Positions 24,582-36,985 of a stretch of DNA of 64,000 nucleotides are shown here, in pieces (positions within the stretch are counted from its first letter, which is position 1; every line of letters starts with the position of its first letter). The stretch spans positions 13,478,474 to 13,542,473 of the forward strand of contig OY970833.1 in the NCBI GenBank assembly GCA_963853835.1, given 5' to 3'. The stretch is from Calendula officinalis (Eukaryota > Streptophyta > Magnoliopsida > Asterales > Asteraceae). A program made the position numbers and the translations under genes. The notes below the pieces were generated by a model, which was not told the DNA's origin, searched no databases, and was given only the letters and a program-made list of their open reading frames with translations.

Positions 24582-26459
24582 AATAGGTGTCCATAACCCA
24601 TAACCACTAGATGTCCATAACTCATTCCGATGACCCTTGAACCATTTTAACTACTAGCCATAACCAATAACCTATAGATATCCATTTTACAAGTAATAGG
24701 TATCCATAACCCATAACTATGGCCCTTGAACCATTATAACCACTAGATGTCCATACCTCATACTGATGGCCCTTGAACCATTATAACTACTAGCCATGAC
24801 CAATAGCCTATAGATATCCATTTTAAAAGTTATAGGTGTCCATTACCCATAACCATGGCTCCTGAATCATTATTACCACTAGATGTCCATAACTCAAATC
24901 GATGGCATTTGAACCATTATAACTACTAGCCATGACCAATAGCCTATAGATATCCATGTTACAAGTAGTAGGTGTGCATAACAAATAACCATGGCTCTTG
25001 AACCATTATAACCACTAGCCATGACCAATAGCCTACAGATTTCCATTTTACAAGTAATAGGTGTCCATAACCCCTAACCATGGCTCTAGAACCATTATAA
25101 CCACTAGATCTCCATAACTCATACCGATGACCCTTGAACCATTATAACTACTAGCCATGACCAATAGCCTATAGATATCCATTTTACAAGTAATAGATGT
25201 CCATAACACATACCCATGACCCTTGAACCATTTTAACCACTAGATGTCCATAACGCATACCGATTGCCATACAACCATTATAACTACTAGCCATGACCAA
25301 TAGCCTATAGATATCCATTTTACAAGTAATAGGTGTCCATAACCCATAACCATCACCCTTGAACCATTATAACCACTAGATGTCCATAACTCATCCCGAT
25401 GACCCTTGAACCATTATAACTACTAGCCATCACCAATAGCCTATTGATATGCCTTTTACAAGTAATAGGTGCCCATAACCCAAAACCATGGCACTTGAAC
25501 CATTATAACCACTAGATGTCCATAACTCATACTGATGGCCCTTGAACCATTTTAACGACTAGCCATGACCAATAGCCTATAGATATCCATTTTACGAGTA
25601 ATAGGTGTCCATAACCCATAGCCATGGCCCTTGAACCATTATAACCACTAGATGTCCATAACTCATACCGATGACCCTTGAACCATTATAACCACTAGCC
25701 ATGACCAATAGCCTATTGATATGCCTTTTACAAGTAATAGGTGCCCATAACCCAAAACCATGGCACTTGAACCATTATAACCACTAGATCTCCATAACTC
25801 ATACCGATGGCCCTCGAACCATTTTAACTACTAGCCATGACCAATACCCTATAGATATCCATTTTACAAGAAATAGGTGTCCATAACCCTTAACCATGGC
25901 CCTTGAACCATTATAACCACTAGATGTCCATAACTCATAACGATGGCCCTTGAACAATTTTAACTACTAGCCATGACCAATAGCCTATAGATATCCATTT
26001 TACAAGTAATAGGTGTCCATAACTCATACCCATGGCCATTGAACCATTATAACCACTAGATGTCCATAACTCATACCGATGGCCTTTGAACCATTATAAC
26101 TAGATATCCATAACTCATACCGATGAACCTTGAACCATTATAACTACTAGTCATGACCAACCGCCTATAGATATCCATCTGACAAGTAATGGGTTTCCAT
26201 AACCCATAACTATTGCCCTTGAACCATTATATCGACTAGATGTCCATAACCCATACCCATGGACCTTGAACCATTATAACCACTAGCCATGACCAATAGC
26301 CTATAGACGGCCATTTTACAAGTAATAGTTGTACATAACCCATACCAATGACCCTTGAACCATTATAACCACTAGATGTCCATAACGCATACCGATGGCC
26401 CTTGAACCATTATAACTACTAGCCATGACCAATTGCCTATAGATATCCAGTTTACAAGT
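24582..26459 (+). repeat. Gamma HOR unit 2 (1878 bp, 14 monomers), reference
   Basis: Monomer starts are 24582 (g1, 113 bp), 24695, 24831, 24967 (g4, 89 bp), 25056, 25192, 25328, 25464, 25600, 25736, 25872, 26008 (g12, 180 bp), 26188 and 26324. Landmarks are CTCTAGAACC in g5, CGATTGCCATACAACC in g6, ATAACCATCACCC in g7, GCCCATAACCCAAAACC in g8 and g10, ATTTTACGAG closing g8, and AATGGGTTTCC opening g13. g1-g4 correspond to alpha m15-m18, and g11-g12 to m1-m2. Confidence 0.93.
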
Positions 26460-28337
26460 AATAGGTGTCCATAACCCATAACCACTAGATGTCCATAACT
26501 CATTCCGATGACCCTTGAACCATTTTAACTACTAGCCATAACCAATAACCTATAGATATCCATTTTACAAGTAATAGTTATCCATAACCCATAACTATGG
26601 CCCTTGAACCATTATAACCACTAGATGTCGATACCTCATACTGATGGCCCTTGAACCATTATAACTACTAGCCATGACCAATAGCCTATAGATATCCATT
26701 TTAAAAGTTATAGGTGTCCATTACCCATAACCATGGCTCCTGAATCATTATTACCACTAGATGTCCATAACTCAAATCGATGGCATTTGAACCATTATAA
26801 CTACTAGCCATGACCAATAGCCTATAGATATCCATGTTACAAGTAGTAGGTGTGCATAACAAATAACCATGGCTCTTGAACCATTATAACCACTAGCCAT
26901 GACCAATAGCCTATAGATATCCATTTTACAAGTAATAGGTGTCCATAACCCCTAACCATGGCTCTAGAACCATTATAACCACTAGATCTCCATAACTCAT
27001 ACCGATGACCCTTGAACCATTATAACTACTAGCCATGACCAATAGCCTATAGATATCCATTTTACAAGTAATAGATGTCCATAACACATACCCATGACCC
27101 TTGAACCATTTTAACCACTAGATGTCCATAACGCATACCGATTGCCATACAACCATTATAACTACTAGCCATGACCAATAGCCTATAGATATCCATTTTA
27201 CAAGTAATAGGTGTCCATAACCCATAACCATCACCCTTGAACCATTATAACCACTAGATGTCCATAACTCATCCCGATGACCCTTGAACCATTATAACTA
27301 CTAGCCATCACCAATAGCCTATTGATATGCCTTTTACAAGTAATAGGTGCCCATAACCCAAAACCATGGCACTTGAACCATTATAACCACTAGATGTCAA
27401 TAACTCATACCGATGGCCCTTGAACCATTTTAACGACTAGCCATGACCAATAGCCTATAGATATCCATTTTACGAGTAATAGGTGTCCATAACCCATAGC
27501 CATGGCCCTTGAACCATTATAACCACTAGATGTCCATAACTCATACCGATGACCCTTGAACCATTATAACCACTAGCCATGACCAATAGCCTATTGATAT
27601 GCCTTTTACAAGTAATAGGTGCCCATAACCCAAAACCATGGCACTTGAACCATTATAACCACTAGATCTCCATAACTCATACCGATGGCCCTCGAACCAT
27701 TTTAACTACTAGCCATGACCAATAGCCTATAGATATCCATTTTACAAGAAATAGGTGTCCATAACCCTTAACCATGGCCCTTGAACCATTATAACCACTA
27801 GATGTCCATAACTCATAACGATGGCCCTTGAACAATTTTAACTACTAGCCATGACCAATAGCCTATAGATATCCATTTTACAAGTAATAGGTGTCCATAA
27901 CTCATACCCATGGCCATTGAACCATTATAACCACTAGATGTCCATAACTCATACCGATGGCCTTTGAACCATTATAACTAGATATCCATAACTCATACCG
28001 ATGAACCTTGAACCATTATAACTACTAGTCATGACCAATCGCCTATAGATATCCATCTGACAAGTAATGGGTTTCCATAACCCATAACTATTGCCCTTGA
28101 ACCATTATATCGACTAGATGTCCATAACCCATACCCATGGACCTTGAACCATTATAACCACTAGCCATGACCAATAGCCTATAGACGGCCATTTTACAAG
28201 TAATAGTTGTACATAACCCATACCAATGACCCTTGAACCATTATAACCACTAGATGTCCATAACGCATACCGATGGCCCTTGAACCATTATAACTACTAG
28301 CCATGACCAATTGCCTATAGATATCCAGTTTACAAGT
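26460..28337 (+). repeat. Gamma HOR unit 3 (1878 bp)
   Basis: This unit has the same 14 monomers and spacing as unit 2. Private changes include AATAGTTATCC near 26573, AGATGTCGATACC near 26625 and GATGTCAATAACTC near 27392. Confidence 0.92.
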
Positions 28338-30215
28338 AATAGGTGTCCATAACCCATAACCACTAGATGTCCATAACTCATTCCGATGACCCTTGAACCA
28401 TTTTAACTACTAGCCATAACCAATAACCTATAGATATCCATTTTACAAGTAATAGGTATCCATAACCCATAACTATGGCCCTTGAACCATTATAACCACT
28501 AGATGTCCATACCTCATACTGATGGCCCTTGAACCATTATAACTACTAGCCATGACCAATAGCCTATAGATATCCATTTTAAAAGTTATAGGTGTCCATT
28601 ACCCATAACCATGGCTCCTGAATCATTATTACCACTAGATGTCCATAACTCAAATCGATGGCATTTGAACCATTATAACTACTAGCCATGACCAATAGCC
28701 TATAGATATCCATGTTACAAGTAGTAGGTGTGCATAACAAATAACCATGGCTCTTGAACCATTATAACCACTAGCCATGACCAATAGCCTACAGATTTCC
28801 ATTTTACAAGTAATAGGTGTCCATAACCCCTAACCATGGCTCTAGAACCATTATAACCACTAGATCTCCATAACTCATACCGATGACCCTTGAACCATTA
28901 TAACTACTAGCCATGACCAATAGCCTATAGATATCCATTTTACAAGTAATAGATGTCCATAACACATACCCATGACCCTTGAACCATTTTAACCACTAGA
29001 TGTCCATAACGCATACCGATTGCCATACAACCATTATAACTACTAGCCATGACCAATAGCCTATAGATATCCATTTTACAAGTAATAGGTGTCCATAACC
29101 CATAACCATCACCCTTGAACCATTATAACCACTAGATGTCCATAACTCATCCCGATGACCCTTGAACCATTATAACTACTAGCCATCACCAATGGCCTAT
29201 TGATATGCCTTTTACAAGTAATAGGTGCCCATAACCCAAAACCATGGCACTTGAACCATTATAACCACTAGATGTCCATAACTCATACCGATGGCCCTTG
29301 AACCATTTTAACGACTAGCGATGACCAATAGCCTATAGATATCCATTTTACGAGTAATAGGTGTCCATAATCCATAGCCATGGCCCTTGAACCATTATAA
29401 CCACTAGATGTCCATAACTCATACCGATGACCCTTGAACCATTATAACCACTAGCCATGACCAATAGCCTATTGATATGCCTTTTACAAGTAATAGGTGC
29501 CCATAACCCAAAACCATGGCACTTGAACCATTATAACCACTAGATCTCCATAACTCATACCGATGGCCCTCGAACCATTTTAACTACTAGCCATGACCAA
29601 TAGCCTATAGATATCCATTTTACAAGAAATAGGTGTCCATAACCCTTAACCATGGCCCTTGAACCATTATAACCACTAGATGTCCATAACTCATAACGAT
29701 GGCCCTTGAACAATTTTAACTACTAGCCATGACCAATAGCCTATAGATATCCATTTTACAAGTAATAGGTGTCCATAACTCATACCCATGGCCATTGAAC
29801 CATTATAACCACTAGATGTCCATAACTCATACCGATGGCCTTTGAACCATTATAACTAGATATCCAAAACTCATACCGATGAACCTTGAACCATTATAAC
29901 TACTAGTCATGACCAATCGCCTATAGATATCCATCTGACAAGTAATGGGTTTCCATAACCCATAACTATTGCCCTTGAACCATTATATCGACTAGATGTC
30001 CATAACCCATACCCATGGACCTTGAACCATTATAACCACTAGCCATGACCAATAGCCTATAGACGGCCATTTTACAAGTAATAGTTGTACATAACCCATA
30101 CCAATGACCCTTGAACCATTATAACCACTAGATGTCCATAACGCATACCGATGGCCCTTGAACCATTATAACTACTAGCCATGACCAATTGCCTATAGAT
30201 ATCCAGTTTACAAGT
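28338..30215 (+). repeat. Gamma HOR unit 4 (1878 bp)
   Basis: This unit has the same organisation. Private changes include CCAATGGCC near 29191, AGCGATGACC near 29318, CATAATCCATAGCC near 29366 and ATATCCAAAACTC near 29862. It shares CCTACAGATTTCC in g4 with units 2, 5 and 6. Confidence 0.92.
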
Positions 30216-32501
30216 AATAGGTGTCCATAACCCATAACCACTAGATGTCCATAACTCATTCCGATGACCCTTGAACCATTTTAACTACTAGCCATAACCA
30301 ATAACCTATAGATATCCATTTTACAAGTAATAGGTATCCATAACCCATAACTATGGCCCTTGAACCATTATAACCACTAGATGTCCATACCTCATACTGA
30401 TGGCCCTTGAACCATTATAACTACTAGCCATGACCAATAGCCTATAGATATCCATTTTAAAAGTTATAGGTGTCCATTACCCATAACCATGGCTCCTGAA
30501 TCATTATTACCACTAGATGTCCATAACTCAAATCGATGGCATTTGAACCATTATAACTACTAGCCATGACCAATAGCCTATAGATATCCATGTTACAAGT
30601 AGTAGGTGTGCATAACAAATAACCATGGCTCTTGAACCATTATAACCACTAGCCATGACCAATAGCCTACAGATTTCCATTTTACAAGTAATAGGTGTCC
30701 ATAACCCCTAACCATGGCTCTAGAACCATTATAACCACTAGATCTCCATAACTCATACCGATGACCCTTGAACCATTATAACTACTAGCCATGACCAATA
30801 GCCTATAGATATCCATTTTACAAGTAATAGATGTCCATAACACATACCCATGACCCTTGAACCATTTTAACCACTAGATGTCCATAACGCATACCGATTG
30901 CCATACAACCATTATAACTACTAGCCATGACCAATAGCCTATAGATATCCATTTTACAAGTAATAGGTGTCCATAACCCATAACCATCACCCTTGGACCA
31001 TTATAACCACTAGATGTCCATAACTCATCCCGATGACCCTTGAACCATTATAACTACTAGCCATCACCAATAGCCTATTGATATGCATTTTACAAGTAAT
31101 AGGTGCCCATAACCCAAAACCATGGCACTTGAACCATTATAACCACTAGATGTCCATAACTCATACCGATGGCCCTTGAACCATTTTAACGACTAGCCAT
31201 GACCAATAGCCTATAGATATCCATTTTACGAGTAATAGGTGTCCATAACCCATAGCCATGGCCCTTGAACCATTATAACCACTAGATGTCCATAACTCAT
31301 ACCGATGACCCTTGAACCATTATAACCACTAGCCATGACCAATAGCCTATTGATATGCCTTTTACAAGTAATAGGTGCCCATAACCCAAAACCATGGCAC
31401 TTGAACCATTATAACCACTAGATCTCCATAACTCATACCGATGGCCCTCGAACCATTTTAACTACTAGCCATGACCAATAGCCTATAGATATCCATTTTA
31501 CAAGAAATAGGTGTCCATAACCCTTAACCATGGCCCTTGAACCATTATAACCACTAGATGTCCATAACTCATAACGATGGCCCTTGAACAATTTTAACTA
31601 CTAGCCATGACCAATAGCCTATAGATATCCATTTTACGAGTAATAGGTGTCCATAACCCATAGCCATGGCCCTTGAACCATTATAACCACTAGATGTCCA
31701 TAACTCATACCGATGACCCTTGAACCATTATAACCACTAGCCATGACCAATAGCCTATTGATATGCCTTTTACAAGTAATAGGTGCCCATAACCCAAAAC
31801 CATGGCACTTGAACCATTATAACCACTAGATCTCCATAACTCATACCGATGGCCCTCGAACCATTTTAACTACTAGCCATGACCAATAGCCTATAGATAT
31901 CCATTTTACAAGAAATAGGTGTCCATAACCCTTAACCATGACCCTTGAACCATTATAACCACTAGATGTCCATAACTCATAACGATGGCCCTTGAACAAT
32001 TTTAACTACTAGCCATGACCAATAGCCTACAGATATCCATTTTACAAGTAATAGGTGTCCATAACTCATACCCATGGCCATTGAACCATTATAACCACTA
32101 GATGTCCATAACTCATACCGATGGCCTTTGAACCATTATAACTAGATATCCATAACTCATACCGATGAACCTTGAACCATTATAACTACTAGTCATGACC
32201 AATCGCCTATAGATATCCATCTGACAAGTAATGGGTTTCCATAACCCATAACTATTGCCCTTGAACCATTATATCGACTAGATGTCCATAACCCATACCC
32301 ATGGACCTTGAACCATTATAACCACTAGCCATGACCAATAGCCTATAGACGGCCATTTTACAAGTAATAGTTGTACATAACCCATACCAATGACCCTTGA
32401 ACCATTATAACCACTAGATGTCCATAACGCATACCGATGGCCCTTGAACCATTATAACTACTAGCCATGACCAATTGCCTATAGATATCCAGTTTACAAG
32501 T
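30216..32501 (+). repeat. Gamma HOR unit 5 (2286 bp, 408-bp duplication)
   Basis: This is a normal unit enlarged by exactly three monomers. g9-g10-g11 occur at 31232-31639 and again at 31640-32047. The return point is ATTTTACGAG, which normally closes g8 but here follows g11. The second copy differs slightly, for example CCATGACCC near 31938 and CCTACAGATATCC near 32027. Confidence 0.9.
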
Positions 32502-34743
32502 AATAGGTGTCCATAACCCATAACCACTAGATGTCCATAACTCATTCCGATGACCCTTGAACCATTTTAACTACTAGCCATAACCAATAACCTATAGATA
32601 TCCATTTTAGAAGTAATAGGTATCCATAACCCATAACTATGGCCCTTGAACCATTATAACCACTTGATGTCCATACCTCATACTGATGGCCCTTGAACCA
32701 TTATAACTACTAGCCATGACCAATAGCCTATAGATATCCATTTTAAAAGTTATAGGTGTCCATTACCCATAACCATGGCTCCTGAATCATTATTACCACT
32801 AGATGTCCATAACTCAAATCGATGGCATTTGAACCATTATAACTACTAGCCATGACCAATAGCCTATAGATATCCATGTTACAAGTAGTAGGTGTGCATA
32901 ACAAATAACCATGGCTCTTGAACCATTATAACCACTAGCCATGACCAATAGCCTACAGATTTCCATTTTACAAGTAATAGGTGTCCATAACCCCTAACCA
33001 TGGCTCTAGAACCATTATAACCACTAGATCTCCATAACTCATACCGATGACCCTTGAACCATTATAACTACTAGCCATGACCAATAGCCTATAGATATCC
33101 ATTTTACAAGTAATAGATGTCCATAACACATACCCATGACCCTTGAACCATTTTAACCACTAGATGTCCATAACGCATACCGATTGCCATACAACCATTA
33201 TAACTACAAGCCATGACCAATAGCCTATAGATATCCATTTTACAAGTAATAGGTGTCCATAACCCATAACCATCACCCTTGAACCATTATAACCACTAGA
33301 TGTCCATAACTCATCCCGATGACCCTTGAACCATTATAACTACTAGCCATCACCAATAGCCTATTGATATGCCTTTTACAAGTAATAGGCGCCCATAACC
33401 CAAAGCCATGGCACTTGAACCATTATAACCACTAGATGTGCATAACTCATACCGATGGCCCTTGAACCATTTTAACGACTAGCCATGACCAATAGCCTAT
33501 AGATATCCATTTTACGAGTAATAGGTGTCCATAACCCATAGCCATGGCCCTTGAACCATTATAACCACTGGATGTCCATAACTCATACCGATGACCCTTG
33601 AACCATTATAACCACTAGCCATGACCAATAGCCTATTGATATGCCTTTTACAAGTAATAGGTGCCCATAACCCAAAACCATGGCACTTGAACCATTATAA
33701 CCACTAGATCTCCATAACTCATACCGATGGCCCTCGAACCATTTTAACTACTAGCCATGACCAATAGCCTATAGATATCCATTTTACAAGAAATAGGTGT
33801 CCATAACCCTTAACCATGGCCCTTGAACCATTATAACCACTAGATGTCCATAACTCATAACGATGGCCCTTGAACAATTTTAACTACTAGCCATGACCAA
33901 TAGCCTATAGATATCCATTTTACAAGTAATAGGTGTCCATAACTCATACCCATGGCCATTGAACCATTATAACCACTAGATGTCCATAACTCATACCGAT
34001 GGCCTTTGAACCATTATAACTAGTATCTGTGACCAATAACCTATAGATATCAATATTACAAGTAATAGGTGTTCATAACCCATAACCATGGCCCTTGACC
34101 CGTTATAACCACCTGATGTCCATAACCCATGACCATGGCCCTTGAACCATTATAACCACCAGCCATGACCAATAGCCTATACATGTCTGTTTTACACGTA
34201 ATAGGTGTCCATAACACATACCCACGACCCTTGAACCATTACAACCACTAGATGTCCATAACTCATAACGACGTCCCTTGAACCATTATAACTACTAGCC
34301 ATGACCTATAGTTAAAAGAGATCCATTTTACAAGTAATAGGTATCCATAACCCATAACCATGGCTCATGAACCATTATAACCACTAGATATCCATAACTC
34401 ATACCGATGAACCTTGAACCATTATAACTACTAGTCATGACCAATCGCCTATAGATATCCATCTGACAAGTAATGGGTTTCCATAACCCATAACTATTGC
34501 CCTTGAACCATTATATCGACTAGATGTCCATAACCCATACCCATGGACCTTGAACCATTATAACCACTAGCCATGACCAATAGCCTATAAACGGCCATTT
34601 TACAAGTAATAGTTGTACATAACCCATACCAATGACCCTTGAACCATTATAACCACTAGATGTCCACAACGCATACCGATGGCCCTTGAACCATTATAAC
34701 TACTAGCCATGACCAATTGCCTATAGATATCCAGTTTACAAGT
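32502..34743 (+). repeat. Gamma HOR unit 6, long form (2242 bp)
   Basis: In place of the 180-bp fused g12 there are four full monomers: g12 (33928), x1 (34064), x2 (34200) and x3 (34336). x1 has CCACCAGCC and a full-length C, x2 has ACACATACCCACGACC and TTAAAAGAGATCC, and x3 has GGCTCATGAACC then GATATCC and GATGAACC. These correspond to alpha m3, m4 and m5. The unit is 364 bp longer than the short form. Confidence 0.9.
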
Positions 34744-36985
34744 AATAGGTGTCCATAACCCATAACCACTAGATGTCCATAACTCATACCGATGACCCTT
34801 GAACCAATTTAACTACTAGCCATAACCAATAACCTATAGATATCCATTTTACAAGTAATAGGTATCCATAACCCATAACTATGGCCCTTGAACCATTATA
34901 ACCACTAGATGTCCATACCTCATACTGATGGCCCTTGAACCATTATAAATACTAGCCATGACCAATAGCCTATAGATATCCATTTTAAAAGTTATAGGTG
35001 TCCATTACCCATAACCATGGCTCCTGAATCATTATTACCACTAGATGTCCATAACTCAAATCGATGGCATTTGAACCATTATATCTACTAGCCATGACCA
35101 ATAGCCTATAGATATCCATGTTACAAGTAATAGGTGTGCATAACAAATAACCATGGCTCTTGAACCATTATAACCAATAGCCATGACCAATAGCCTATAT
35201 ATATCCATTTTACAAGTAATAGGTGTCCATAACCCATAACCATGGCTCTAGAACCATTATAACCACTAGATCTCCATAACTCATACCGATGACCCTTGAA
35301 CCATTATAACTACTAGCCATGACCAATAGTCTAGAGATATCCATTTTACAAGTAATAGATGTCCATAACACATACCCATGACCCTTGAACCATTTTAACC
35401 ACTAGATGTCCATAACGCATACCGATTGCCATACAACCATTATAACTACTAGCCATGACCAATAGCCTATAGATATCCATTTTACAAGTAATAGGTGTCC
35501 ATAACCCATAACCATCACCCTTGAACCATTATAACCACTAGATGTCCATAACTCATCCCGATGACCCTTGAACCATTATAACTACTAGCCATCACGAATA
35601 ACCTATTGATATGCCTTTTACAAGTAATAGGTGTCCATAACCCAAAACCATGGCACTTGAACCATTATAACCACTAGATGTCCATAACTCATACCGATGG
35701 CCCTTGAACCATTTTAACGACTAGCCATGACCAATAGCCTATAGATATCCATTTTACGAGTAATAGGTGTCCATAACCCATAGCCATGGCCCTTGAACCA
35801 TTATAACCACTAGATGTCCATAACTCATACCGATGACCCTTGAACCATTATAACCACTAGCCATGACCAATAGCCTATTGATATGCCTTTTACAAGTAAT
35901 AGGTGCCCATAACCCAAAACCATGGCACTTGAACCATTATAACCACTAGATCTCCATAACTCATACTGATGGCCCTCGAACCATTTTAACTACTAGCCAT
36001 GACCAATAGCCTATAGATATCCATTTTAAAAGAAATAGGTGTCCATAACCCTTAACCATGGCCGTTGAACCATTATAACCACTAGATGTCCATAACTCAT
36101 AACGATGGCCCTTGAACAATTTTAACTACTAGCCATGACCAATAGCCTATAGATATCCATTTTACAAGTAATAGGTGTCCATAACTCATACCCATGGCCA
36201 TTGAACCATTATAACCACTAGATGTCCATAACTCATACCGATGGCCTTTGAACCATTATAACTAGTATCTGTGACCAATAACCTATAGATATCAATATTA
36301 CAAGTAATAGGTGTTCATAACCCATAACCATGGCCCTTGACCCATTATAACCACCTGATGTCCATAACCCATGACCATGGCCCTTGAACCATTATAACCA
36401 CCAGCCATGACCAATAGCCTATACATGGCTGTTTTACAAGTAATAGGTGTCCATAACACATACCCACGACCCTTGAACCATTACAACCACTAGATGTCCA
36501 TAACTCATAACGACGTCCCTAGAACCATTATAACTACTAGCCATGACCAATAGTTAAAAGAGATCCATTTTACAAGTAATAGGTATCCATAACCCATAAC
36601 CATGGCTCATGAACCATTATAACCACTAGATATCCATAACTCGTACCGATGAACCTTGAACCATTATAACTACTTGTCATGACCAATCGCCTATAGATAT
36701 CCATCTGACAAGTAATGGGTTTCCATAACCCATAACCATTGCCCTTGAACCATTATATCGACTAGATGTCCATAACCCATATCCATGGACCTTGAACCAT
36801 TATAACCACTAGCCATGACCAATAGCCTATAGACGGCCATTTTACAAGTAATAGTTGCACATAACCCATACCAATGACCCTTGAACCATTATAACCACTA
36901 GATGTCCATAACGCATACCGATGGCCCTTGAACCATTATAACTACTAGCCATGACCAATTGCCTATAGATATCCAGTTTACAAGT
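34744..36985 (+). repeat. Gamma HOR unit 7, long form (2242 bp)
   Basis: This unit has the same 17 monomers as unit 6, with several private changes (CACGAATAACC in g7 near 35594, CCGTTGAACC near 36063, GTCCCTAGAACC near 36516, ACTTGTCATGACC near 36672). It is noticeably less identical to unit 6 than units 2-4 are to one another, as expected near an array edge. Confidence 0.9.

Noticed and set aside
34021..34387. Transposon or foreign insertion in the long gamma units
   Set aside because: The extra 364 bp consists of ordinary monomers homologous to alpha m3-m5. There are no target-site duplications, terminal repeats or coding capacity. A deletion in the short form explains the difference better.
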